Part shown: piece after piece, positions 25,056 to 33,853 of the stretch | Numbering within the stretch: the first letter of the stretch is position 1 | Layout of the letters: the number at the start of each line of letters is the position of its first letter | Assembly: GCA_039908525.1 (NCBI GenBank) | Contig: JAMOAY010000001.1 | Location: forward strand, 372,001-436,000 | Source: Magnetaquicoccus sp039908525 | GTDB taxonomy: Bacteria > Pseudomonadota > Magnetococcia > Magnetococcales > Magnetaquicoccaceae | Length of the DNA stretch: 64,000 nucleotides | Direction: 5' to 3' | Notes under the pieces: model-generated | What the model saw: the letters and a program-made list of their open reading frames with translations, nothing else | Database searches by the model: none | What the model was told of the DNA's origin: nothing | Program-made: the position numbers and the translations under genes

Positions 25056-26228
25056 TCAGCTTTGTCCCGCTGCCCCCTCCTGCAGAAGCTGCTCGTACAA
25101 ACGCAGCAGACGCTGACTCATCGCCTCCAGGGTCAACGGCGCCACCGTCTGCCGGGCCGCCTGGGCCATGGCCCGCCGCCGCCGGGGATCGGCCTGCAAC
25201 GACGCGATGTTTTCCACCAACCGCCGCCGGTCCAGGGCATCGCCGAGCAGGCCATTCTCCCCGTGGCGGATCAGATCCGCCGCTCCGCATTGGTGGGTGG
25301 TCACCAACGGCAGACCCGCCGCCATCCCCTCCAGGGCCACGTTGGGAAACGGGTCATACAGGGTGGGCAACACCAGCAGATCCGCCGCGCCGTACAGAGG
25401 CTCCACCTGGCGCTGCCCGCCGGTAAAAAGCACCCTCGACGCCACACCCAGACGCTGTGCCCGCCGTTGCAAAAGAGTGCGCTGCCGATCCTCCCCCACC
25501 ACCAGCAGCCAGACCGAATCCGGCAGTTCGGCCATGGCCTCCAGCAACAAGGGCACCCCCTTGCGCTGAAACCCGGAGCCCACAAACAGCAACAACAGCG
25601 CCTCCCTGGGGATGGACCAGCGCTGCCGCGTCTCCTCCCGATGGCGCTCCTGCAGCGAGGGGTGAAACCGCTCGGCATCCACGCCGCTGTAGATGACGTG
25701 CAGCTTTTCCGTCGGGGTGTTGAAACAGCGACGGATCTCCCCCTGCACCATCTGCGAGTTGCAGATCACCGCACGCAGGGTGGGAGAGGTGAACAAACGC
25801 CGTTCCGCCGCCAGCACATAGCGGTGATAGGGGCTCATGCGGGTGGCCAACCTCCCCACCCAGCCCAGGGTGCGGGCCCGCTGTTCCAGCCAGACCCGAT
25901 GCACCCCGTCCCCGGCCCGATAGAGATCGCACCCTGCCAGCCGTTCATGGGATTGCACCAGGTGAAAATGCCGGCGGCGCAGCTGCCTCTGTACACAATG
26001 GGCAAAGCCGATATCCCGCCACAAACGCCCCCAGTAGGGGGGGTTGCAGGCAATGGTCTGCAACCCCGACACCTCCCCCTGCCAACGGCGGGCAATCAGG
26101 GTGATCCCCACCCCCGACTGCGCCTGCAGCGCCCCCATGGCCCGATCCAGAAACCGTTCCGCCCCCCCAAAGGGTGTATACCGTTGACGAATCAGGGCCA
26201 AAGAAAAGTCCGTCGATGCAGAGTTCAT
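25056..26228 (-). CDS. Glycosyltransferase family 4, WaaG-like
   Basis: 390-residue GT-B glycosyltransferase resembling the LPS core glucosyltransferase WaaG. The N-terminal acceptor domain starts IRQRYTPFGGAERFLDRA, typical of the family. The donor domain has FVGSGFQRKGVPLLLEAM, and the nucleotide-sugar site DPFPNVALEGMAAGLPLVTT carries the spaced glutamates. The ATG at 26228 is used; the ~40 residues further upstream lack family features and overlap the divergent gene. It probably adds a hexose to the LPS inner core, given the heptosyltransferases 6-9 kb away. The sugar is not determined. Confidence 0.85.
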   Translation of the reverse strand: MNSASTDFSLALIRQRYTPFGGAERFLDRAMGALQAQSGVGITLIARRWQGEVSGLQTIACNPPYWGRLWRDIGFAHCVQRQLRRRHFHLVQSHERLAGCDLYRAGDGVHRVWLEQRARTLGWVGRLATRMSPYHRYVLAAERRLFTSPTLRAVICNSQMVQGEIRRCFNTPTEKLHVIYSGVDAERFHPSLQERHREETRQRWSIPREALLLLFVGSGFQRKGVPLLLEAMAELPDSVWLLVVGEDRQRTLLQRRAQRLGVASRVLFTGGQRQVEPLYGAADLLVLPTLYDPFPNVALEGMAAGLPLVTTHQCGAADLIRHGENGLLGDALDRRRLVENIASLQADPRRRRAMAQAARQTVAPLTLEAMSQRLLRLYEQLLQEGAAGQS

Positions 26229-26314
26229 TGTGTTGCCACACCACTTCCCGTAGAATTGCCCGTTTCGGATCGATCGGCCAGCATACCCCATCCGCCGTAC
26301 GGTGGACAATACCC

Positions 26315-27448
26315 ATGGATCGAAAACCCATGTCTGATGCCCACATCCCCCCACTGCGCCTTGTGCATACCGAATCCTCGCTGGGATGGGGAGGACAGGA
26401 GATCCGCATCCTGACCGAGGCGACGGGTATGATCCAGCGGGGGCATCGGGTCAGCCTGCTTTGCCCGGAGACCGCCCGCATCTTCACCGCCGCCCAGGAG
26501 TGCAATCTCCCGGTCCAGGCGCTGCCCATCGCCCGCAAAAGCACCCGGGGTCTGCTGGCCGTGGCCCGTTGGTTGCGGCGCAACCCGGTGGATGCGGTCA
26601 TCACCCACAGCTCCATCGACAGTTGGCTGACCGCGTTGGCCTGCCGTTTGATCTCCCAACCACCCGCCATCATCCGCCTGCGGCACATCTCCGCGCCGGT
26701 CTCCCGCACCCCGACCAGCCGCTGGCTCTACATCCAGGGTTGCCGCCACATCGTCACCACCGGCGAAGCCCTGCGGTTGCAGCTGATCCGGGACAACCAT
26801 TTTCCGGCCCCGCGCATCACCTCCATTCCCACCGGCATCGACCTGAAACGGTTCGTTCCCGGCCATCAGACCCAGGTTCGCCAGCAACTGGGTCTGGCCA
26901 CCGACCGGTTGTTGATCGGCATCATCGCCACCCTGCGCAGCTGGAAGGGGCATGCCCACCTGCTGGAGGCCGTGGCCGCCCTGCAGCGCAACGATATCCA
27001 CCTGCTGATCGTCGGCGACGGACCACAACGAAACAACCTGGAACAGCAGATCCAGGCCTTGCAGCTGGAGGCCTGCGTCACCATGACCGGCAACCGGGAA
27101 GATGTGGTGCCCTGGCTGCAGGCCTGCGACCTGTTCGTCCTCCCCTCCTACGCCAACGAAGGGGTGCCCCAGGCCCTGATGCAGGCCATGGCCTGCGGGG
27201 TGCCGGTCATCTCCACCCCGGTCGGCAGCATCGAGGAGATCGTCCAGCATGGAGTCACCGGTCTGCTGGTACCCCCCAGGGATCCGGCGGCCCTGGCGGT
27301 GGCCATGGAAAGTCTGCTGGAAGATCCCGCGATGCGCGACACTCTGCGTCTGAACGGCCTGCGTTTCGCCCGGCAGCACTTCTCCCTGGGGCTGATGCTG
27401 GACCGCATGGAGACCGTCATCCGCCATGCAGCTTTCCTGCAGCCTTGA
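26315..27448 (+). CDS. Glycosyltransferase family 4
   Basis: 377-residue GT4 glycosyltransferase, divergent from the WaaG-like gene. It shows the N-terminal HTESSLGWGGQEIRI loop, IPTGIDLKRF between domains, the donor-side IIATLRSWKGHAHLLEAV, LIVGDGPQRNNLEQQ, and the E-x7-E-type site NEGVPQALMQAMACGVPVIST. The start may be ATG 26315 or ATG 26330; both lie after the divergent start at 26228. It ends convergent to the acetyltransferase gene, with about 180 bp between. Probably an LPS or capsule sugar transferase. Confidence 0.87.
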   Translation: MDRKPMSDAHIPPLRLVHTESSLGWGGQEIRILTEATGMIQRGHRVSLLCPETARIFTAAQECNLPVQALPIARKSTRGLLAVARWLRRNPVDAVITHSSIDSWLTALACRLISQPPAIIRLRHISAPVSRTPTSRWLYIQGCRHIVTTGEALRLQLIRDNHFPAPRITSIPTGIDLKRFVPGHQTQVRQQLGLATDRLLIGIIATLRSWKGHAHLLEAVAALQRNDIHLLIVGDGPQRNNLEQQIQALQLEACVTMTGNREDVVPWLQACDLFVLPSYANEGVPQALMQAMACGVPVISTPVGSIEEIVQHGVTGLLVPPRDPAALAVAMESLLEDPAMRDTLRLNGLRFARQHFSLGLMLDRMETVIRHAAFLQP

Positions 27449-27451
27449 CCC

Positions 27452-27600
27452 ATGCGGCGCGATATGTCAATGCTTTTGACAACGATTGACATCCTGACCC
27501 CGGACGAAGAGGTCGCCATCACGACAGCGACTTTGACGGACCCGGACAACCCGCCGTTGACCGGCTGGGAATTGGCCCAATTCTGCGGAGCTGGGAATTG
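27452..27600 (+). pseudogene. Possible remnant of a small antitoxin-like gene
   Basis: Open reading starting MSMLLTTIDILTPDEEV and reaching DPDNPPLTGWELAQF. The DPDNPPLT-x-x-E-L pattern is common at the end of small antitoxin-like proteins. After WELAQ the frame runs into a 26-bp tandem repeat and then antisense across the acetyltransferase gene, so at best a truncated gene remains. Weak call. Confidence 0.25.
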
Positions 27601-27615
27601 GCACAATTCTGCGGA
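27567..27615. repeat. Two tandem 23-bp palindromic units
   Basis: Unit 1 (27567-27589) GGGAATTGGCCCAATTC-TGCGGA and unit 2 (27593-27615) GGGAATTGGCACAATTC-TGCGGA, period 26 bp. Each contains the dyad GAATTGG/CCAATTC (imperfect in unit 2). Possibly a binding site or insertion-sequence end scar in the gap between convergent genes. Confidence 0.6.
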
Positions 27616-27627
27616 CGTGCAACGTTT

Positions 27628-28227
27628 TCAGATGACAGAGACCGAACCCGGTTGCAAGAAGATCCGTCTCTGGCAGGAGGAACAGCCGACCTCGGTCCGG
27701 GTTTTCTGGCGGAAGTCGATGTTCAGTCGGGAACCGCACATGCACACATGGCCGATGATGCGGGCCGGATTGCCCACCACCAGGGCGTGGTCGGGAATGT
27801 CCATGGTGACCACGGCCCCCGCACCGATCATGCAATAACTGCCCAGTGAGACACCACAGACAATGGTGGCGTTGGCCCCCACCGAAGCCCCCCGCTGCAC
27901 GATGGTGGGCAGCAGCTCGTAATGGTCGTTGAAGGCCCGTGGAAAAAGATCGTTGGTAAACACCATGTGGGGGCCCAGCAACACATCATCCTCGATCTCC
28001 ACCCCCCGGTAGATGGAGATGCCGTTCTGGATCTTGACCCGATCACCGATCCGCACCCCGGCATCCACATACACCCCCTTGCCCAGCTTGCAGTGGGCGC
28101 CGATTCGACAACCGGGCATCAGCTGGCAGTAGTGCCAGATCTTGCTGCCAGGGCCAATGGTCACATCCTCTGCGACTTCGGCCGAGGGGTGAATGAAGGT
28201 GTCCAGCGGACCGCACGAATCATCCAT
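27628..28227 (-). CDS. Left-handed beta-helix N-acetyltransferase, WbpD-like, with C-terminal zinc-ribbon-like tail
   Basis: 199-residue hexapeptide-repeat acyltransferase, probably acetylating an amino sugar nucleotide for surface polysaccharide. Hexapeptide turns run through residues ~15-150 (IGPGSKIWHYCQL, IGAHCKLGKGVYV, VRIGDRVKIQNGISIYRG, VGANATIVCGVSLG, IGAGAVVTMDIPDHALVVG). The segment IEDDVLLGPHMVFTNDLFPRA matches WbpD-type enzymes. The tail has two cysteine pairs (CMCG and CSSC), a pattern suggesting a zinc ribbon. Its ATG overlaps the end of the upstream glycosyltransferase gene by 8 nt, so the two are coupled. Confidence 0.85.
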   Translation of the reverse strand: MDDSCGPLDTFIHPSAEVAEDVTIGPGSKIWHYCQLMPGCRIGAHCKLGKGVYVDAGVRIGDRVKIQNGISIYRGVEIEDDVLLGPHMVFTNDLFPRAFNDHYELLPTIVQRGASVGANATIVCGVSLGSYCMIGAGAVVTMDIPDHALVVGNPARIIGHVCMCGSRLNIDFRQKTRTEVGCSSCQRRIFLQPGSVSVI

Positions 28228-29368
28228 GGCATTCCTTTTCCAGCAGTTGAGAATAGAGGGTCTCCAGGGCATGCGACATGGCCTGGGTGGAAAACTGTTG
28301 CTCTGCCAACAACCTGGCCCGACGTCCCATGGCCTCGCATTCTGAGTAATCGCGGCGCAGAAGATCAAGGGATGTTGGGAGAGAATGGTCATCCCCATGA
28401 AAATCCAGGATATGGCCCACCTGGCCCGGGATGACCACCTCCTCCATGCCCGGCGTACAGGATACCCAGACCGGACGGCTGGCCATCATGGCCTCCATCA
28501 CCACCCGGGGCACCCCCTCCACCGTGGAGTAGGCGATCAGGCCGTCGGCCGCCTGCAGCAGCTTTTCCGTATCCCGCCGCGAGCCCAGAAAAAGCACCTG
28601 TTTTTGCAATCCATGGCGGAGCACGGTCTCCTTCAACTGCACGACATACTCCGGCCGACTGCGGTTATCCCCGACATAAAATAGAAAATTTTTCCGGCAC
28701 CCCCGCAACCAGGGCAGCAGACGCTCAAAAATGAGCGCCTGCCCCTTGACCGGATAGATGGCGCCGATGTTGATGAGGATGCGGCTGCGGCGCTGCGGAT
28801 GGAAAACCGCCGGTGTGGCGGGCAGAGGCACACCATCCCGCACCACCTGAACCCTTTCGGGATACGGCACATGGGGCAGCAACGCCCGACGCAGCACCTC
28901 CGCCACCACGACCACCCGGTCGAAACGGCCATACAGATATTCGCGAATGCGTCGGGGGGTCAGGTCGGCCAGACCCGTGCGGAAATGGCAGATCACCGGG
29001 ATGCCGGCCAACCGCGCAGCCAGCAGACACTGGGGCGCCAGCCAGTGCTCGTTGGCGTGCAACAAGCGGATGCGATGTTGCTTGATGAGACGATACAAGC
29101 GATAAACAAGCTGCAGATTGCGCGGCAGGTAGAGCGGGTTGGTCCAATGGTAGAAGGGGAGCATCTGCCAGGGGATGCCCAGACGGTCCAACTCTTCGGT
29201 CATCCAGCCCCGGTTGGAGGTCAACACCATGGGCTGAAACCGCCGACGATCCAGCAACTCCAGGTGATAGATCAAACTGCGTTGCGAGCCACCCAGAGAG
29301 GAAAATTTTTGCACCAGGAGAATGGCGCAGGGCGGTACGGCCAAGTCAAACGCGTCCTCTTTCAACAT
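28220..29368 (-). CDS. Glycosyltransferase family 4
   Basis: 382-residue GT4 enzyme. The N-terminal half has KFSSLGGSQRSLIYHLELL, the glycine-rich acceptor loop. The C-terminal donor half has NIGAIYPVKGQALIFERLL, VLFLGSRRDTEKLLQAADG and the site STVEGVPRVVMEAMMASRPV. It runs into the acetyltransferase gene with an 8-nt overlap and probably works in the same glycan pathway. Start ATG at 29368; no strong ribosome site is seen, so the start could be a few codons later. Donor and acceptor unknown. Confidence 0.85.
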   Translation of the reverse strand: MLKEDAFDLAVPPCAILLVQKFSSLGGSQRSLIYHLELLDRRRFQPMVLTSNRGWMTEELDRLGIPWQMLPFYHWTNPLYLPRNLQLVYRLYRLIKQHRIRLLHANEHWLAPQCLLAARLAGIPVICHFRTGLADLTPRRIREYLYGRFDRVVVVAEVLRRALLPHVPYPERVQVVRDGVPLPATPAVFHPQRRSRILINIGAIYPVKGQALIFERLLPWLRGCRKNFLFYVGDNRSRPEYVVQLKETVLRHGLQKQVLFLGSRRDTEKLLQAADGLIAYSTVEGVPRVVMEAMMASRPVWVSCTPGMEEVVIPGQVGHILDFHGDDHSLPTSLDLLRRDYSECEAMGRRARLLAEQQFSTQAMSHALETLYSQLLEKECHG

Positions 29369-29547
29369 GGGGCAAACTCCCTTGCTCCGTATCGCCTACG
29401 CATCACTCTCTCTCCGATGCATCCGCCAAGCGGCGTTGATCTTGCCTCGCTGTCCATCGATTTGCAAGGACAGACAAAACTTGACGATCAGCGGTGCGCA
29501 TGTCACCCTGCCACCACCCACGATGTTTCCAACACCAGGAGGATCCC

Positions 29548-30354
29548 ATGGCAGAAACCCTCTCCGTCTCTCTCAACCAGCACCGGTTTCTGGTCACCGC
29601 CGGCCGTCACGATGCCCGCTGGAAGAGCATGATCGAGGGACAATGGCTCTCCTCTTCCGAACCAAACACCTTCAAACTGTTCGACAGGTTTTTGCAAGAG
29701 GGGAATTGGATGCTGGATGTTGGGGCTTTCATCGGCCAGACAGCCCTCTACGCTGCGGCAAAAGGGGTCCACGTGGTGGCGTTGGAGCCCGATCCTCTGG
29801 CCTTTGCGGAGCTGCAAAACAACATCGCCCTGAACCCGGAGCTGGCCGGTCGGGTGCAGGCCATCCATGGCGCGCTGTCCGGCGAAGAGGGGACGCTCAC
29901 CCTGGGTGCCCCGGAGGAGGGGGGAGGCGCGGCCAGCAGCTTTCTGTTCACCGCCGGCAAGACAACCTGGCAGGTGCAAGGCATGACCATAGGGAGCGTG
30001 GTCCAGAAGAGCGGCCTGACCCGCTGCCAGTTTGTCAAGATGGATATCGAGGGCGCCGAATACTGGGTGGTCCCCGCCATGGCCGATTTTTTGCGCACCC
30101 AGAGGCCCACCCTCTTCCTCTCCTTCCACTTTCCCATTTTGATGAAGGATGCCACCGGCAAGAACAGAGGTCTGTTGTACAGACGGCTCACCCGCATTCC
30201 CAAGCTGTTCTTCAGCATGCTGCCCGTTGTGCGGGCCATTGCGCATTACAAGTACATCGTCGACGAAGAGGGGACGCCCATCTCCCTGCTCTCGCTGCTC
30301 TTCAAACGCCACAACACCCTGGTGGCAACAGACCAGGCGTGGGTTGCTCCATGA
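29548..30354 (+). CDS. FkbM-family methyltransferase
   Basis: 268-residue SAM-dependent methyltransferase of the FkbM family, which often O-methylates sugars or other small acceptors. It has MLDVGAFIGQTALYAAAKG (motif I), ALEPDPLAFAELQNNI (the acidic end of strand 2) and FVKMDIEGAEYWVV, the FkbM signature. The ATG at 29548 is set by a strong AGGAGGA seven bases upstream; earlier ATGs are not supported. It stands alone on the plus strand between minus-strand polysaccharide genes, and probably methylates a surface sugar. Confidence 0.9.
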   Translation: MAETLSVSLNQHRFLVTAGRHDARWKSMIEGQWLSSSEPNTFKLFDRFLQEGNWMLDVGAFIGQTALYAAAKGVHVVALEPDPLAFAELQNNIALNPELAGRVQAIHGALSGEEGTLTLGAPEEGGGAASSFLFTAGKTTWQVQGMTIGSVVQKSGLTRCQFVKMDIEGAEYWVVPAMADFLRTQRPTLFLSFHFPILMKDATGKNRGLLYRRLTRIPKLFFSMLPVVRAIAHYKYIVDEEGTPISLLSLLFKRHNTLVATDQAWVAP

Positions 30355-30382
30355 GGGTTAAAAATGTCATGTTGAGCACATA

Positions 30383-30455
30383 GGGGGCTCCGCCCCCTGC
30401 CCCGCCAGGGGCTTTGCCCCTGGACCCCACCAGGGGGATAATCCCCCTGGACCCC
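30383..30455. repeat. Short palindromic element S5
   Basis: Three stacked hairpins: GGGGGCTCCGCCCCC, CCAGGGGCTTTGCCCCTGG, and terminal palindrome CCAGGGGGAT, A, ATCCCCCTGG plus ACCCC. Right-end form, between the convergent FkbM gene and the 30474 gene. Confidence 0.9.
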
Positions 30456-30473
30456 TGCCAGTGAAAAACCGGC

Positions 30474-31724
30474 TCATGCCTGTTCCCTACCCTCCGCCAG
30501 GGTCGCCAGGGTGGTCGTGATCCGTGCCAGGGTGGCCGGGTCGCCACCCCCGTACACCTCATGGCGGAGAAACCCCTCCCGTTGCGCTTCCGCCGGCGAC
30601 CACCCCCCCTGCAGGGCTGCCATCGCGGCCAGGGTCTCTTCCTGGGTGTGCAGCGTCAGACAGGTCTGCCACTCTTCAAACCAGGTTGTCACCTGGTGCA
30701 AAAATTTGGGATACAGCAGAGGAATATTTTTACATAAAGCATCAACAACAACACTGGACACCAGAGTGGCCACCGCATCCGAACGATTGATCAGGAGAGC
30801 CGCCGCCGTCGAAACATCAATCCGAACATTTTTGCAGGTCAGCAGATCCCGAAACACCTCAGCCTTCTGCCCCCGAGGGTGCGGTTGCACGATCAGCAAC
30901 ACCCCCTCGACCGCGGCAACCGCCTTCAGCCACTGCAGAAGACGGTCAAAATCATAGGGGTAGACCATTTTGGTGGCAAAAAAGGTGATCACAAACGGCC
31001 GGCCCGGACCGTCCGGAGCAGCGCGTGCCGGCAGCCGTTCCGCCAACACCTCCAACCAGAGGGGATCGTAGCGGGCCGAACCGGAGACCACCAACCGCTG
31101 CGCCTCGACCCCGGTCTCGACAAACAGTTTTTTTCTGCGCTCGCTCTCCACGAACACCCGGTCAAAACGGTTCAACAACCGATTGCTGGTGGGGCCTGTC
31201 CCCTCCGGGGGGTAGAGCAGCAGTCCGTGGGGAAAGGCCACGAGGGGACGGCGATGCGCGGCCCCCCATTGGGCAATCTCGCCGTTGCCATACGGTGGTC
31301 GCTTCTGCGGACCAGGGTGCAGAGAGATGTCCGTATGATCGAAAGCGATCACATCGGGCTGCAGGGCATCCAGGTAACGGTGCAAGGCAGGAGACCAGTC
31401 ATGATGGCGGAACAGAAAGGAGGAGACGGCATGGGGCAGGCGGTGCAGCCAGCGACAGGCTCCGCTCTTTTCATGCAACCAGCGCCCCAGGTGTGCCAAG
31501 GCAGTCCGCAGGGGCGAACCTCGGCCATACAGATCCCACACATCCACCACCGACACCGTCTGCCAGGCCAACAAGGCGCCCAAACGAAAGTCGGAGCGCC
31601 AGCGCAGACCCGGCGAGGCGATATAATAGTGCACCCTGTTGTCCGGGTTGTGGGCCAGGCGCTCCGCAATCGGCACCATGTGGTCCAGATCGTTGTTATG
31701 CCGACCGACAAAGAGAATTTTCAT
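30474..31724 (-). CDS. Putative surface-polysaccharide glycosyl- or glycerophosphotransferase
   Basis: 416-residue protein with a GT-B-like layout that I cannot place firmly. It starts MKILFVGRHNNDLDHMVPIAERL, as in N-acetylglucosamine epimerase or transferase-type GT-B proteins. The second half (FVITFFATKMVYPYDFDRLL, LIVQPHPRGQKAEVF, DAVATLVSSVVVDALCKNIPLLY) resembles CDP-glycerol glycerophosphotransferase and capsule-synthesis proteins, in which HP and SS-x-x-x-D are conserved. The ATG at 31724 is used; a TTG lies two codons upstream. It is followed by a palindromic repeat and sits upstream of the heptosyltransferase cluster's 3' end. Confidence 0.6.
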   Translation of the reverse strand: MKILFVGRHNNDLDHMVPIAERLAHNPDNRVHYYIASPGLRWRSDFRLGALLAWQTVSVVDVWDLYGRGSPLRTALAHLGRWLHEKSGACRWLHRLPHAVSSFLFRHHDWSPALHRYLDALQPDVIAFDHTDISLHPGPQKRPPYGNGEIAQWGAAHRRPLVAFPHGLLLYPPEGTGPTSNRLLNRFDRVFVESERRKKLFVETGVEAQRLVVSGSARYDPLWLEVLAERLPARAAPDGPGRPFVITFFATKMVYPYDFDRLLQWLKAVAAVEGVLLIVQPHPRGQKAEVFRDLLTCKNVRIDVSTAAALLINRSDAVATLVSSVVVDALCKNIPLLYPKFLHQVTTWFEEWQTCLTLHTQEETLAAMAALQGGWSPAEAQREGFLRHEVYGGGDPATLARITTTLATLAEGREQA

Positions 31725-31847
31725 GGCCAAAACACCCTGTATCCGTCCAAAACCACCCCCAAGCTCACCGTTTCCAGGGAACCGAGGGCAAGATATTGTA
31801 CGTATATAGGTTTGGCTTGGCGAGGGATGCCTGGGGCTCTTGCTGCC

Positions 31848-32858
31848 TCACTGACCGACCCGCGTCAGTTTGTCCCATACCTGAGCCGGCGAGAGGGTCT
31901 GCAGGCAGGGCGGGGGGTCGTCCAGAGGGCAGATGCGTTGGAGACAGGGCAACCGCTCGCACACCCCCTGCAGCCGCTGCTGATCCCGGCCGACCGTGCC
32001 GGTTCGCTCCGGGTTGGTGGGACCATACAGGCCGATGACCGGCACGGAAAGGGCCGCCGCCAGATGGGCGGGGCCGGTGTCGACCGCCACCACCGCCCGG
32101 GCAGAGGTCAGCAGGCGGGCCAATTGGCTCAACCCCCCCCTCTCTGCCACCCGCAACCGCTCCGGCGCCACCTGGGCAATGCGCCCGGCCCGCGCCCGCT
32201 CCTCCTCGGTCCCCCACGGCAACACCACCCGACCGTGCGGCGCACACAGACGGGCCAACGCCTGCCAATGGGCCTCCGGCCACTGTTTGCTGGGCCAGGT
32301 GGTACCCTGGAGAAACACCCAGTCGAAGTCGCCGCCCAGGGTACGGGGAAACCGTTCGGCCAAACCATAATCCGCCGCATCCGAGGGCAACGGATAGGCC
32401 AAGGCCGCCGCCAGCAACTGTCGCAGACGCTCCAGGGCATGCTGCTGCCGGTCAATGCGAAACGCCCGTTGATAGGCCCAGGCCGCCAGGGGTTCCCGGG
32501 CCGACCACCGGTCATAGCCCAGACGCGGCCCCCTGGCCAGACGGGTGATGCAGGCACTCTTGAGCAACCCCTGGGCATCGATCACCGCACTGTAGGATTC
32601 CGCCCGCAGCGCATGCCAGAAGCGTCCCCACTCACCGCTCTGCAGGGCTGCCCAGGGGCGCCGGCGCCAGCGGCGCACGGCCACCGGAATCACCCGCTCC
32701 ACCGCAGGATGCCAGCCGGCCACTTCGGCAAACGCCTCCTCCACCACCCAGTGAAAACGCCGCTCCGGTTGCTGCCGATGGGCATCGCTCAGGGCAGGCA
32801 GCAGGTGCAGCACATCCCCCAGGGAGGAGGTTTTGATCAACAGAACAGGCTGTGTCAT
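31848..32858 (-). CDS. waaC: ADP-heptose:LPS heptosyltransferase I-like
   Basis: Family 9 glycosyltransferase adding the first L-glycero-D-manno-heptose to Kdo in the LPS inner core, on the cytoplasmic side of the membrane. The 336 residues show the N-terminal VLLIKTSSLGDVLHLLPAL typical of WaaC, FLQGTTWPSKQWPEAHW, and the donor site AVDTGPAHLAAALSVPVIGLYGPTNP. Its ATG overlaps the stop of the upstream acyltransferase gene (ATGA), so waaF, that gene and waaC are translationally linked. Confidence 0.93.
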   Translation of the reverse strand: MTQPVLLIKTSSLGDVLHLLPALSDAHRQQPERRFHWVVEEAFAEVAGWHPAVERVIPVAVRRWRRRPWAALQSGEWGRFWHALRAESYSAVIDAQGLLKSACITRLARGPRLGYDRWSAREPLAAWAYQRAFRIDRQQHALERLRQLLAAALAYPLPSDAADYGLAERFPRTLGGDFDWVFLQGTTWPSKQWPEAHWQALARLCAPHGRVVLPWGTEEERARAGRIAQVAPERLRVAERGGLSQLARLLTSARAVVAVDTGPAHLAAALSVPVIGLYGPTNPERTGTVGRDQQRLQGVCERLPCLQRICPLDDPPPCLQTLSPAQVWDKLTRVGQ

Positions 32859-33853
32859 GGCAGAACCGGCTCCCCATCCGCCAACAGGCGTTGAATCCGC
32901 CCGGAAAGAGGGGGATAGGGGGCGATGCGCGCCTCCCACAATCGGCTCACGGGCGTTTCCGGAGACCAGAGGCTGCCGTCCGGGCGGCTTCGCCAGCGGG
33001 CATGCAACCAGTTGTACTGCTCGGCATAGGTGTGGATCCACGTTTCAAAACTCTGATTGATCCGGGTGGTCATCGCCTGTTCATCCGGGTGATCGGAAGC
33101 CTCGATCACCGCCCCGAAACGGACAAAGACCCGGCCGGGGGCGGCGCGCAGACAGACCATCGGCAGCACGGGCGCCGCCAGTTTCATGGCCAGCCGTGCG
33201 GCCCCCGCCGGGCAGAGGGCCGGAATGCCGAGAAACGGCGCCACGATACCATCCCGACGCTGGTTGATATCGGTCATCAGGACCAGGATCCGCCCCTCCC
33301 GCAGCGCCCGCACCATCTGCCGCGGGGCATCGCGGCGGATCCACTGCACCCCGTAACCGGCCCGCACCGCCATGAACTCCCGTTCACTCAGGGGGTTGTT
33401 GGCGTGGCGGTAGACCACATGGATCGGCAGCCCCTGGGCAGCGCACTGTTTCAAACCCGCCTCCCAGGAGCCGAGATGGATGCCACAGACGATCACCCCC
33501 CGGCCCTGGCCGAGGATCTCCTTCAGGGGGCGACACCCCTCTGGATCCTCACCCTCCGCCCATTGAAAGGGGTCCCGGCGCAGGCCGTCCAGGTGGCTGC
33601 ACAGCATGTTTTCGAAGGCCATGGCCGCCAGACGTTGGCGCTGCTGCGGGGTGATGTGGGGGCCATAGACCCACTGCAGGTTGAGGTTGGTCCAGGCCCA
33701 TTCGGAGCGCAAAACCCGCCGCAGGGGTCCCGCCAGAAGATGGGCCCGACGGTAGGCCGTCTCGATATCCCCCTGTTGCAGCCAGGCCATGCCTCCCCGC
33801 AACAGAAGCCACTCCAGACGGTGGCGCAATCGTACCCCGAAGCGGGCGCTCAT
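32855..33853 (-). CDS. Lipid A late acyltransferase, LpxL/HtrB-like
   Basis: 332-residue lysophospholipid acyltransferase-family enzyme that adds a secondary acyl chain to lipid A precursors at the inner membrane. The catalytic H-x4-E motif is seen in GIHLGSWEAG, preceded by GRGVIVC. Further family segments are VYRHANNPLSEREFM, RQMVRALREGRILVLMTDIN and PFLGIPALCPAGAARLAMK. The ATG at 33853 overlaps the waaF stop by 4 nt and the gene overlaps waaC at its end. Co-translation with heptosyltransferases links acylation to core assembly. LpxL versus LpxM cannot be decided here. Confidence 0.9.
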   Translation of the reverse strand: MSARFGVRLRHRLEWLLLRGGMAWLQQGDIETAYRRAHLLAGPLRRVLRSEWAWTNLNLQWVYGPHITPQQRQRLAAMAFENMLCSHLDGLRRDPFQWAEGEDPEGCRPLKEILGQGRGVIVCGIHLGSWEAGLKQCAAQGLPIHVVYRHANNPLSEREFMAVRAGYGVQWIRRDAPRQMVRALREGRILVLMTDINQRRDGIVAPFLGIPALCPAGAARLAMKLAAPVLPMVCLRAAPGRVFVRFGAVIEASDHPDEQAMTTRINQSFETWIHTYAEQYNWLHARWRSRPDGSLWSPETPVSRLWEARIAPYPPLSGRIQRLLADGEPVLP

